Shown: positions 23,172-30,507 of the stretch, piece by piece
Layout: each line of letters opens with the position of its first letter
Position numbering within the stretch: the stretch's first letter is position 1
Assembly (NCBI RefSeq): GCF_019645815.1
Contig: NZ_CP080997.1
Span: forward strand, 1 to 64,000
Length of the DNA stretch: 64,000 nucleotides
Direction of reading: 5' to 3'
Source: Mycolicibacter heraklionensis
Lineage (GTDB): Bacteria; Actinomycetota; Actinomycetes; Mycobacteriales; Mycobacteriaceae
The notes under the pieces: generated by a model
What the model was told of the DNA's origin: nothing
Seen by the model: only the letters and a program-made list of their open reading frames with translations
The model's database searches: none
Translations under genes and position numbers: made by a program

Positions 23172-23635
23172 CGGCGGAGCTCGATCGCGGTCTTGCCGAT
23201 GCGTATCGGCGTGCCGATCGGAACCCGTATCGCAGTGGTCACCTTCACCCTGTCAAGGTAGGTGCCGTTGGTCGAACCCAGATCTTCGACATACCATTCC
23301 GTGCCCCGCTGAGATAGCCGAGCGTGCCGGGTGGAGGCGTAATCGTCGGTGAGCACCAGCGTCGAATCGTCGGCGCGGCCCACCAGGACCGGCTGATCGC
23401 TGAGCGCGATGCGTGCCCCGGTCAGCGGCCCCTCGGTCACCACCAGATGCCGCGCGGTGGTCCGCTGCTGGCGCGGCGGCAGCAGCACGCCCCGGATCGA
23501 GAGGCCCCGGCGGACCATCACCGCGCCGGTGGGTGCGTAGATGTCGGTCCGCAATATCCGCAGCACGGACCAGATGAACAGCCACAACAACGTCAAAAAA
23601 CCGGCTCGCGTCAGCTGCAGTACCAGTCCCTGCAT
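23168..23635 (-). CDS. fhaB: FHA domain protein FhaB (FipA)
   Basis: FhaB is a membrane-anchored phosphothreonine reader that is phosphorylated by PknA/PknB and links FtsZ and FtsQ during division. The 155-residue product has an N-terminal membrane helix (LTRAGFLTLLWLFIWSVLRI, about 8-27), a linker, then an FHA domain with VLVGRADDSTLVL, DYASTRHARL and VEDLGSTNGTYLD, the phospho-binding Arg/Ser/Asn residues all present. The start is set by the N-terminus QGLVLQLTRAGFL shared with the M. tuberculosis protein. It lies 153 bp downstream of fhaA. Confidence 0.96.
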   Translation of the reverse strand: MQGLVLQLTRAGFLTLLWLFIWSVLRILRTDIYAPTGAVMVRRGLSIRGVLLPPRQQRTTARHLVVTEGPLTGARIALSDQPVLVGRADDSTLVLTDDYASTRHARLSQRGTEWYVEDLGSTNGTYLDRVKVTTAIRVPIGTPIRIGKTAIELRR

Positions 23636-23788
23636 CCGGCGTCCTCTCCGTTGTCGCGCAGCCCACGGCGTGCTCCTTACTGCGGAGCACTTCGGCAAAG
23701 TCACGATACTTGGGCGCGGGGGGCCGTAGGGCAAAGCGGCAGCGCTTTGCTGGTTGAGATTGTCAGTCGAGGGACGCTGCCGCCGTGC

Positions 23789-25252
23789 CTAGTGGACCCG
23801 GACGATGATCTCGGAGTGGCCCAGCCGGATGACGTCGCCGTCGGCCAGCTGCCACTCCTGGACCGGGGCGTTGTTCACCGTGGTGCCGTTGGTGGAGTTC
23901 AGGTCCGACAGCAGGGCCACCCGGCCGTCCCAGCGGATCTCGAGGTGACGGCGCGACACCCCGGTGTCCGGCAACCGGAACTGGGCGTCCTGGCCGCGGC
24001 CCACCACGTTGGCGCCCTCGTGCAGCTGGTAGGTCCGGCCGCTGCCGTCGTCGAGCTGCAGGGTGACCGAGGCGGGAGCGCTGTAGGCACGCTGGCCGTA
24101 GCCGCCGCCCGGCGCCTCCCCGTAACCGCCGGGTGCGGGCTGGCCGTAGTCGTAGCCCCCTTGGGTTCCCTGGCCCTCGCCATAGCCGCCGGGTGCGGGC
24201 TGGCCGTAGTCGTAACCAGCGGGAGCAGGCGGCGCCTCGCCGTAGCCGTAGCCGGGCTGCCCGTAGTCCTGGCGGCCGTAGGACGGGGCACCCTGGTCGT
24301 ACCCACCCTGGTCCGGGTAGGCGGGACGCTGATGTTCGTACTGGGCCTCGGGGTAGGAGTAGTCGTCCTGGCGGGCCGGTGGGCGCTCGTAGTCGCCGTA
24401 GCCGGGCTGGCCGCCGGCCGGGTAGGCGGGCGCCGCGGGGGGCTGGTGCTGCGGGTAGCCCTGCTCATAGCCGGCGGGGGCGCCGTAGCCGCTGGGCGGA
24501 CGCTGCTCGTAGGGCTGGGCCGGCGGGGCGTAACCGCCGCCCTGGCCGGGGTAGCCGCCCTGCTCGGGACGGCGGGGCGGGGCGTACGCACCGGGGCCGC
24601 CCTGGCCCTGGTCGGGGTAGCCGCCGCGCTGCTCCTGCTGGTAGTGCTCGGCCTCGGGTGCGTAGGGGCCACGGGGGTCCTGACCGCCGCGAGCATCGTC
24701 GGCCGGCCGGCCGTAGCGCGGGTCGTAGTAGTCGTCGCCGGGACGATCCTGCCCGTGGGCGCCGTGGTAGCTCGGGTTATCGGTCATCGGAGGCACTCCT
24801 GATTCTGCGGTAAACGCATGAACTGATTGTGGCGGGCGGGATTCGTTGAGCGTCTTGTGGGGGCTGGCGTCAGGGTTGACCCCACCCCGTGCGCGGACCT
24901 GGCCGGTACGCAGGCTCGGCGACTGCTGGAACCGGACAACCACATCACCATACGTTTGCCACCCCTGTTCGCCGATGTACCCGGCCAAATGCCGGGCGAA
25001 GGCCTTCGACGTCAGATCCTGGTCGGCGCCCACCTTGTCGTAGTCGTCCATACCGAGGGTAATGACGTATTCGTTGGGCGCCAAAAGTTGATTTCCGGCA
25101 AGGGCGCGCACGCCGGCGGCGGCTTCGCGGCGCAACGCAGCCTCGACTTCCTCGGGGAGGACTTCCCCTCCGAAGACCCGGGCCATCGCATCCTCCACAG
25201 CGGATTCGAGTTTGCGCTCGATGCGATGAACCAGCCCGCGCTGGCTGTCCAA
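23789..25252 (-). CDS. fhaA: FHA domain protein FhaA
   Basis: FhaA regulates late peptidoglycan synthesis, binding the phosphorylated pseudokinase domain of MviN. Its N-terminal DUF3662 domain (VHRIERKLESAVEDAMARVF ... GWQTYGDVVVRFQQS) is followed by a roughly 250-residue linker very rich in Gly, Tyr, Pro and Gln, and a C-terminal FHA domain (NVVGRGQDAQFRLPDTGVSR; RRHLEIRWDG; DLNSTNGTTVNN). The proposed TTG start gives DSQRGLVHRIERKLE, which aligns residue for residue with the M. tuberculosis N-terminus GSQKRLVQRVERKLE, and has AAGGCGGG upstream; an ATG at 25282 would add 10 residues. It is the first gene of the fhaA-to-pknB cluster. Confidence 0.94.
   Translation of the reverse strand: MDSQRGLVHRIERKLESAVEDAMARVFGGEVLPEEVEAALRREAAAGVRALAGNQLLAPNEYVITLGMDDYDKVGADQDLTSKAFARHLAGYIGEQGWQTYGDVVVRFQQSPSLRTGQVRARGGVNPDASPHKTLNESRPPQSVHAFTAESGVPPMTDNPSYHGAHGQDRPGDDYYDPRYGRPADDARGGQDPRGPYAPEAEHYQQEQRGGYPDQGQGGPGAYAPPRRPEQGGYPGQGGGYAPPAQPYEQRPPSGYGAPAGYEQGYPQHQPPAAPAYPAGGQPGYGDYERPPARQDDYSYPEAQYEHQRPAYPDQGGYDQGAPSYGRQDYGQPGYGYGEAPPAPAGYDYGQPAPGGYGEGQGTQGGYDYGQPAPGGYGEAPGGGYGQRAYSAPASVTLQLDDGSGRTYQLHEGANVVGRGQDAQFRLPDTGVSRRHLEIRWDGRVALLSDLNSTNGTTVNNAPVQEWQLADGDVIRLGHSEIIVRVH
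24126..24214 (-). repeat. Direct repeat in the fhaA linker
   Basis: Two identical 29-bp segments (24126-24154 and 24186-24214) lie exactly 60 bp apart and encode the repeated peptide YDYGQPAPGGYGE in the FhaA linker. Such in-frame repeats explain how linker length varies between species. Confidence 0.85.
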
Positions 25253-25509
25253 GCTGCTACCCGCCTTACTCTCCGCCGTCATCAGTTGTATCGGGGACGC
25301 TGCCGCGGCGTGTCGCTCAGCTGCATCCGCCCTGGACATGGTATCGACCCGGGGTGCCACGGCGGCACCCTTCTTCGGCGGAGAATCGGATAAGACCAGG
25401 TCACGAAGGGGTCACGGCGGCTTGGGCGGGGCTCCGAGGGGCTGGGCGGCGGGGGCGGAGCCGATTTTTTAGGGGTAAGGGGACCCGTGATAGGCTCCCC
25501 CGGTTGCTC

Positions 25510-25592
25510 GGGCGAGTGGCGGAATGGCAGACGCGCTGGCTTCAGGTGCCAGTGTCCTTCGGGACGTGGGGGTTCAAGTCCCCCTTCGCCCA
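25510..25592 (+). tRNA. leuT: tRNA-Leu (CAG)
   Basis: An 83-nt class II tRNA with a long variable arm. The acceptor stem pairs GGGCGAG with TTCGCCC (one wobble pair) and has discriminator A. The anticodon stem is CTGGC/GCCAG around TTCAGGT, with anticodon CAG. The variable arm is TGTCCTTCGGGACG and the T-arm GGGGGTTCAAGTCCCCC. It stands at the left edge of the accessory region. Confidence 0.97.
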
Positions 25593-25599
25593 CAGTGTG

Positions 25600-25643
25600 A
25601 TGAGTCGGGTCATGGGTTACACATGAGTCGCGTCATCGGTTAC
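25600..25643 (+). repeat. Imperfect 21-bp tandem repeat beside tRNA-Leu
   Basis: ATGAGTCGGGTCATGGGTTAC (25600-25620, shown as 20+1 bases: ATGAGTCGGGTCATGGGTTA plus C) is followed after 2 bp by a copy at 25623-25643 that differs at two positions. The pair starts 8 bp past the tRNA 3' end. No further copy was seen at the far end of the low-GC cassette. Confidence 0.7.
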
Positions 25644-25650
25644 GGATTGG

Positions 25651-25675
25651 CCCCGGCTTTTGTCGGGGTTTTTCT
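25651..25675 (+). terminator. Intrinsic terminator after tRNA-Leu
   Basis: CCCCG, loop GCTTTTGT, CGGGG, followed immediately by TTTTT (25651-25673 plus the T tract): a short GC stem with a U-run, placed to end the tRNA-Leu transcript. Confidence 0.7.
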
Positions 25676-25838
25676 GTTTGTTGGGCCAGTAGTTGTGGTT
25701 GGTACGCAACGTTCTCGTGCGGGTGGTTCCGTGCTCGGGGCCGGCTCAAATTCACGGAGTCAAGGGAACGGCGGCGCGCAATGGGACATGCGAGGATGCG
25801 TCCCGCAGGTTTCAAGGCGCGCTGTGTACTCTCGTGAC

Positions 25839-26621
25839 ATGGAGGCAAAGGGCGTGTCTGGGTTGACTTTGCCCAGCTTTCGGAAGCCACCGGTCACCGA
25901 GGTCGCGTTGTCTTTTGGCTTCAGCCCACTGATGGGACTGCAGTTCGCAGCCATGTCCGACCTCCGTACGCGATGGGCGACGGAACTTCCGGAAGCGATC
26001 GAGCAGCCTTACTTGGAAACAGCGACACAGTCGCAAGGGTTCCGGATAGATATCGGTCCCCCGCCGCGTCGCTTGTGGTTCCTCAATTCCGAGGGCGATC
26101 AAGTTGTACAAGTCCAACGCGATCGACTGATAGCAAATTGGCGAGCCGTCCCCACAATTGAAAAACCCTATCCACGCTACGACGCGCTGCGTGCAAATTT
26201 TCTGGAACGGTGGCTCGACTTTAACGAATTTGTTGCCGAGCAAGGCGTGGCTCCGGCTATTCAACCACACAACGCAGAAGTTACCTACATCAACGTGATT
26301 CATAGCGATTCGGATGACGCGCGGGTACCGATTGCTGACGTTCTCAAGATGAACTACGACGAACTCTCGAGAGACGATATCGAGCTAACTTCGATTACCC
26401 AGGTACGGGAGGTCCCAGCTGCACAAACAACTTTGACCATCATCGCAAACGTGGATGCAAGCACGGCAGGCCATCCAGTAGTCTTGCAAATCGTCGCTTG
26501 CACTCGAGTCGATGAAACACGGCCGCCGGACAGCGCATTGGACTTAGCGCGTGAATTTGTAGTTGGAACGTTCGCTGCAATTACCACGGACGAAATGCAG
26601 TCGCGATGGGGACGTGAATAG
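25839..26621 (+). CDS. TIGR04255-like protein of unknown function
   Basis: The 260-residue protein opens with LPSFRKPPVTEVALSFGFSP and continues with the layout typical of the TIGR04255 family: a PPVTEV/FGF N-terminal strand, an RLWFLNSEGDQVVQVQRDRL segment (about 78-97; Q..VQ..RD-type strand), then YDALRANFLERWLDFNEFV and the late TLTIIANV strand. The biochemical role of this family is unknown. Base composition is far lower in GC than the flanks and many codons end in A or T, so transfer is likely. The ATG at 25839 is chosen as the first start after the tRNA terminator that gives the family N-terminus. It is 2 bp upstream of the next gene, so the two are probably co-transcribed. Confidence 0.75.
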   Translation: MEAKGVSGLTLPSFRKPPVTEVALSFGFSPLMGLQFAAMSDLRTRWATELPEAIEQPYLETATQSQGFRIDIGPPPRRLWFLNSEGDQVVQVQRDRLIANWRAVPTIEKPYPRYDALRANFLERWLDFNEFVAEQGVAPAIQPHNAEVTYINVIHSDSDDARVPIADVLKMNYDELSRDDIELTSITQVREVPAAQTTLTIIANVDASTAGHPVVLQIVACTRVDETRPPDSALDLAREFVVGTFAAITTDEMQSRWGRE

Positions 26622-26623
26622 CA

Positions 26624-27184
26624 ATGGTAACTATGCCTTCTCTAACTTCGGGTACTACTCTGCAGATGGGCCAAGCAGCACGGAATCTATACGCGCACGG
26701 CTCTGCAACGCTGCCGAGGAAATTTCTGTACGAGGAACCATCGCCCCTCAACGAAGTGACTATCAAACTTCCAGACCCGGGTCCAATGTTACGGACTGTC
26801 ATCGAAGATGCCGTTAATCGACTAAATGGCTTGCGTGCCGGGCTACTATCGCCGGACTGCGGTCAGCACGACTTAGCTCCCGCGGATGCGGCTAGCATAA
26901 ACGCTATCTGGGCAATTTGGGTTATTAGGCCGCGGATACCCGCTCAAATTTTCCCCTTGGCGGGCGGAGGTATTCAAATCGAATGGCACCACGGCGGTTT
27001 AGATATCGAAATCGAGTGCCTGGCAGATGACTCTCTGTATATCTATTTGGCATTGAATGAAAGCGGCTTCATCGACGAGGAGGCGCGAGGTCCACGGATT
27101 GTCGAGCTACTTCGGGGCGTGGGCAAGGAACTTGATAATGCGACGGCGGGTTACGGTGGAGAGCAGATCACCTTCTACAGCTGA
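26624..27184 (+). CDS. Protein of unknown function, middle gene of low-GC cassette
   Basis: I do not recognise this 186-residue protein. It starts VTMPSLTSGTTLQMGQAARN, has no membrane segment or signal peptide, and contains a segment rich in aromatic and acidic residues (IQIEWHHGGLDIEIECLADD) that could form a beta-meander. The C-terminal third is acidic and helical. It begins 2 bp after the TIGR04255-like gene and its end overlaps the likely start of the next gene by 47 bp, so the three genes look translationally coupled. The low GC content matches its two neighbours and not the surrounding chromosome. Confidence 0.7.
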   Translation: MVTMPSLTSGTTLQMGQAARNLYAHGSATLPRKFLYEEPSPLNEVTIKLPDPGPMLRTVIEDAVNRLNGLRAGLLSPDCGQHDLAPADAASINAIWAIWVIRPRIPAQIFPLAGGGIQIEWHHGGLDIEIECLADDSLYIYLALNESGFIDEEARGPRIVELLRGVGKELDNATAGYGGEQITFYS

Positions 27185-27614
27185 CCTTGCCCCGAGCGAT
27201 TTTGAACGCGATAAGCTACTCCGACGCATACCAAGCCTTGAAGATGAAGCCTTCTGTGTCGTAAATACCGAAACAGGCGAAGCGCGGCTCAGCAGCGCAT
27301 GCTTCAAGCTGCGTTCAGATGAGACGGGACTTTCCATCTACTCACAAACGATAGTAACGCGGCGGTCTCTGACATACGAGGATGTGTGCCGAAAGCCTCA
27401 TAATGCGGTCGCATCGATTTCTGGTACTGAACCCTTGTGTCACGGACTGCAGACCATTGCTGATCCTTGGCCGCCCGACGCGCCGGAGCCAGATCATCCA
27501 AGAAACGCTGCGCATGCCATCATTAATGGTATTCGGCAACTTGCTCCGAGTAAGCAGAGGAAGTTAGCGCGCGATCTGGCAAAAATTGCGGTCATAGTTC
27601 ATCCCGTCGGATAG
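27138..27614 (+). CDS. Protein of unknown function, third gene of low-GC cassette
   Basis: The likely 158-residue product (ATG at 27138; a GTG at 27156 is possible) has a basic N-terminus, then LLRRIPSLEDEAFCVVNTET, ARLSSACFKLRSDETGLSIY and, near the end, NAAHAIINGIRQLAPSKQRK. The SSxxFKLRxxxxGLSIY block looks like a conserved core of a small soluble domain, but I cannot assign it. There is no signal peptide or membrane helix. The start overlaps the preceding gene by 47 bp in another frame, suggesting coupled expression. Composition again is low-GC. Confidence 0.65.
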   Translation: MRRRVTVESRSPSTADLAPSDFERDKLLRRIPSLEDEAFCVVNTETGEARLSSACFKLRSDETGLSIYSQTIVTRRSLTYEDVCRKPHNAVASISGTEPLCHGLQTIADPWPPDAPEPDHPRNAAHAIINGIRQLAPSKQRKLARDLAKIAVIVHPVG

Positions 27615-27918
27615 TTCGGTAGGATAGCCCGACCGAGTAAAGTGCATTATGGCTGCGGACAACGCTACTGCTTTACGGACGGCGCGAATTAGCCGGGAGC
27701 CCTGAACGCATGGAAGGCGACGGCTCCCATAATTGGCCCGCGTCCGGCTCTACCCACAGAATCGTAGGCGAACGCTCCACCACGTTTCCGCACGTCCCGG
27801 GAGCGCCAGGAGTCAAGAGCCGTTTGCCGTACGGTGGGCTTATAGGCCCTGTAACTACCATAGGGCGGTATTCGACGGCTGGCGAGAGTATTGAAAACGC
27901 TAGCTGACCCGCCGCACA
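27615..27918. other. Gene-free spacer at right edge of low-GC cassette
   Basis: Some 300 bp between the cassette and the convergent tautomerase gene. No convincing gene, tRNA fragment or insertion-sequence end is visible. A weak GGGCTTATAGGCCC near-palindrome occurs around 27836. Confidence 0.5.
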
Positions 27919-28344
27919 CTAGTATGCCGACACGGAATTATCTCTAGCCCACCGCTTCTCGGCGTCCGATCCCCCGGGCGGCGGTACCAGCCCGTTGATC
28001 ATCCACAGTTCTTCGCTGGTTTCGTCGACATGGAATTCCCAGTGCAGACCGGGGCGCTGATCAAGCGTCGGGGTAAGGATCTGGTTGATCCATTCGGCGA
28101 TCCGCCGGCGGCCTTCCTTGTCGACGGAGTGACGGGCGATGTGGTCGATGACGACGCGAACACCGACTTGGGTGGGCTCACCACCGACATAGAAGTCCTC
28201 CGGCACGGTCTCGTGGAAGACGGTGACCACGTAGAAGCGCGGCAGCCCGGCGCTCTCGTAGTGGTCGGTGATTCGGGACGCCAGCGCGCGCTTCTCCTCG
28301 GCATCGAAGATCCCCGGGGTGTGGTGAATTGTCCACAATGGCAT
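27919..28344 (-). CDS. Tautomerase-family protein (putative oxalocrotonate tautomerase)
   Basis: The 141-residue protein starts PLWTIHHTPGIFDAEEKRAL, so the mature N-terminus would be Pro1, the catalytic base of the tautomerase superfamily. It continues with RITDHYESAGLPRFYVVTVF and VGVRVVIDHIARH, and resembles the longer fungal/actinobacterial tautomerase-like group (cis-CaaD-like) rather than the 62-residue 4-OT type. The substrate is unknown. It starts inside the extended 3' end of the upstream SDR gene (167-bp overlap), suggesting the two are one transcription unit. Confidence 0.85.
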   Translation of the reverse strand: MPLWTIHHTPGIFDAEEKRALASRITDHYESAGLPRFYVVTVFHETVPEDFYVGGEPTQVGVRVVIDHIARHSVDKEGRRRIAEWINQILTPTLDQRPGLHWEFHVDETSEELWMINGLVPPPGGSDAEKRWARDNSVSAY

Positions 28345-29077
28345 GGCGGTTCAGTGCTCCTTGGTTGACGGGTGTCCAGTGGGACAGAGCGAAGGACAGG
28401 TTCTCGACCGGCCCGGACAGCGCAGCCTTGACGCCGACGGACACGTCGTCGGCCAGCACTTCGGCGGCACCGGATTCCACGCCGTCGACGATGCGCCGCG
28501 CCACCTCGGCCGGCGTCACCTTGGGCATGGTGATGGCCGAGACCATGTCGGTGTCGATGAATCCGGCATGCACGCCGACCACCTGGGTGTGCTGCGCCGC
28601 CAGCTCGGTGCGCAGTGAGTTGGTCACCGACCAGGCGGCGGCTTTGGAAGCGCCGTAGGCGCCGGAGCCGGCCAGCCAGGACAACACCGAATGCATGTTG
28701 ACCAGCGCCCCGCCGCCGTTGGCCGCCAAGATCGGCGCGAAGGCTCGCGCGACGCGAAGCGGGCCGAAAACGTTGACGTCGAACGTGTCGGTGATGCGCT
28801 CGAATGAGCCGGTCAGCAACGCGTCCGGCAGCAGGATGCCGGCGTTGTTGAACACCAGCTCGGCGTCGCGGGCCACCTCTGCCAATGCCGCCACCGACTC
28901 GGCGGAGCGCACCTCCAGCGGGCGTGCCACCACCTGCGGGCGCGCATCGGTGAATGCGGTACGGGCGGTCGAGTACACCTTGTGGGCACCGCGGGCCAGC
29001 ACCTCGTCGACCAATGCCGCCCCCAGTCCGCGGCGCCCACCGGTGACCACCACGACCTTGCCCTCTACTGCAACCAT
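28178..29077 (-). CDS. Short-chain dehydrogenase/reductase with run-on C-terminus
   Basis: An NAD(P)-dependent SDR. It shows the cofactor motif TGGRRGLG, NNAG at about 77-80, and the catalytic Ser/Tyr/Lys in NMHSVLSW and YGASK. The recognisable SDR domain ends near residue 240 (VENLSFALSHW), which is where the tautomerase gene starts. The open frame then runs on for about 55 more codons in another frame of that gene, giving an Arg-rich tail (CRGEARAGVPNHRPLRERRA). This tail looks like out-of-frame translation, so the original stop may have been lost. It is divergent from the HxlR regulator, which probably controls it. Confidence 0.85.
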   Translation of the reverse strand: MVAVEGKVVVVTGGRRGLGAALVDEVLARGAHKVYSTARTAFTDARPQVVARPLEVRSAESVAALAEVARDAELVFNNAGILLPDALLTGSFERITDTFDVNVFGPLRVARAFAPILAANGGGALVNMHSVLSWLAGSGAYGASKAAAWSVTNSLRTELAAQHTQVVGVHAGFIDTDMVSAITMPKVTPAEVARRIVDGVESGAAEVLADDVSVGVKAALSGPVENLSFALSHWTPVNQGALNRHAIVDNSPHPGDLRCRGEARAGVPNHRPLRERRAAALLRGHRLPRDRAGGLLCRW

Positions 29078-29098
29078 TTCCCGATCCTCTCCACACTG

Positions 29099-29154
29099 AC
29101 TAACGATGGCGTTAGTAAGAGCGAAGCACGGATATCTGGATAACGCAAGTGTTA
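29099..29154. promoter_or_regulatory. Palindromic operator region between SDR and HxlR genes
   Basis: A perfect inverted repeat ACTAACG-ATGG-CGTTAGT (29099-29116) is followed by a weaker related site TAACGCAAGTGTTA (29141-29154). Both use TAAC/GTTA arms and lie in the divergent promoter region, the expected place for HxlR binding. Confidence 0.65.
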
Positions 29155-29173
29155 GTCACGTAAGCTGGCCCGC

Positions 29174-29659
29174 ATGGAGTTCGAGCCCCGGTTACGGGAC
29201 CGCACACAGTGGTCGGCCGGCGATGCGTGTTCCGCGGCCAGGCTGCTCGATGTGCTCAGCACTAAGACGGCATTCCTGGTGGTGCGCGAATGCTTCTACG
29301 GCACCAGGCGCTTCGAGGACTTCACCGCGCGCCTGGGCGCCTCGGCGCCGGCGGTCTCCCGGGCGCTCAAGCAACTCGAGTCCGCCGGGATCATCCGCCG
29401 GGTGCCCTACCAGGAATCCGGGCAGCGGGTCCGCGACGAGTATCGGCTGACCCCCGCCGGCGAAGACCTGTTGCCGGTCTTTCTGTCGCTGATGCAGTGG
29501 GGCGACAAGTACCTCCAGGACGGGGCTCCGCCGCTCAGCTTCGTCGACGCCACCACCCAGCGCCGGGTGGGCGTGCGCGTCACCGACGATCTGGACAGCC
29601 CGATGACTGACTCCGACGACATCGAGATCCGCTGGAACGCACCGCGCCGATCACGCTGA
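29174..29659 (+). CDS. HxlR-family transcriptional regulator
   Basis: The 161-residue protein has the HxlR-type winged helix: CSAARLLDVLSTKTAFLVVR, then RRFEDFTARLGASAPAVSRA and the wing REYRLTPAG-like stretch (DEYRLTPAGEDLLPVFLSLM). A Cys at about residue 19 sits where some HxlR proteins have a redox-sensing Cys. It is divergent from the SDR/tautomerase unit, with a palindromic site between them, so local regulation of that unit is the simplest reading. It converges on the LLM oxidoreductase gene with a 5-bp gap. Confidence 0.9.
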   Translation: MEFEPRLRDRTQWSAGDACSAARLLDVLSTKTAFLVVRECFYGTRRFEDFTARLGASAPAVSRALKQLESAGIIRRVPYQESGQRVRDEYRLTPAGEDLLPVFLSLMQWGDKYLQDGAPPLSFVDATTQRRVGVRVTDDLDSPMTDSDDIEIRWNAPRRSR

Positions 29660-29664
29660 CGAGC

Positions 29665-30507
29665 TCAGCGACTCGCCCGGATCACGGTCTCGGCGAACTC
29701 GGCGATCGACTCCGGTGGCGCGAAATCAGCAAACCAGACGTAGAACCGTTGTGCCCCCTGGCTTTCCAGCCGACCGAAATGTTCGACCAGCGCTGCGGCG
29801 TCACCGCACACCAGGCCCGATCCCAGCCGGCCGAACCGCCGCTGCGCCGTCTCCGTTACCGCCACCACGTCTTGGTCGCATCGGGCGAAACCGACCATCT
29901 GCTGCACCGAGGCGCGGGCAGACCCGATCGCGGGCAGCAGCTCGGGCAACTTGTGCACATGTGTAGCGGGAAGGTTCCACCAATCGGCGTACCGGCGTAC
30001 CAGCTCCAGCATGCGGGGGCCGACGCCGCCGAGCACCAGGGGGATCGGCTCGGTCGGTGCGGGCGTCTGCGCCCGCTCCCCCTCGGTGCTCCAGTACTCA
30101 CGCAACGCTGCCAACGTCTCCCCCAGCGCATCGATGCGTTCCCGCGGGCCAGCCGTGGTAATGCCGTACTTGACCAGTTCGTCGGGCATCGAGCCGGAGC
30201 CGAGCCCCAATTCGAAGCGTCCGCCAGATGCTTCGGCCAGGGTGGTCGCCTGTTTGGCCAGCACCGCCGGATGCCGGAACCCGTCGCACAGCACCACGTG
30301 GCCGACCTTGATCCGTTCGGTGTGGGCGGCGACCCAGGTGGCCACGGTCATCGCCTCCCACAGCGGCGAAGTGGGGTCCATCGGGGTGTCCAGGTGATCG
30401 AGGAATGCCACGCCGTCGAAACCGGAGGCCTCTGCCGCGCGGACCCGCGACACCAGGTCGGCGAGGCCGATTCTGGTTTGCGGGAGGTACAAGAACCATT
30501 CCGTCAT
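29665..30507 (-). CDS. LLM-class flavin-dependent (probably F420) oxidoreductase
   Basis: A luciferase-like TIM-barrel oxidoreductase; mycobacterial members mostly use coenzyme F420. Visible features are the N-terminal barrel strand (MTEWFLYLPQTRIGLADLVS), GFDGVAFLDHLD, the conserved RIKVGHVVLCDGFRHPAVLA region and GGRFELGLGSGSMPDEL, ending in RFYVWFADFAPPES. Length is 280 aa. The substrate is unknown. The start overlaps the TetR gene stop by 4 bp (ATGA), so the two form an operon divergent from the monooxygenase operon, and this enzyme probably belongs to the same pathway. Confidence 0.9.
   Translation of the reverse strand: MTEWFLYLPQTRIGLADLVSRVRAAEASGFDGVAFLDHLDTPMDPTSPLWEAMTVATWVAAHTERIKVGHVVLCDGFRHPAVLAKQATTLAEASGGRFELGLGSGSMPDELVKYGITTAGPRERIDALGETLAALREYWSTEGERAQTPAPTEPIPLVLGGVGPRMLELVRRYADWWNLPATHVHKLPELLPAIGSARASVQQMVGFARCDQDVVAVTETAQRRFGRLGSGLVCGDAAALVEHFGRLESQGAQRFYVWFADFAPPESIAEFAETVIRASR

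Noticed and set aside
21804..23261. 485-codon plus-strand frame opposite pstP
   Set aside because: PstP carries all PP2C motifs; the opposite frame is Gln/Gly/Val-rich and motif-free.
25839..27614. Integrative element with integrase and att sites
   Set aside because: No integrase or transposase, and no duplicated tRNA 3' end was found at the right boundary.
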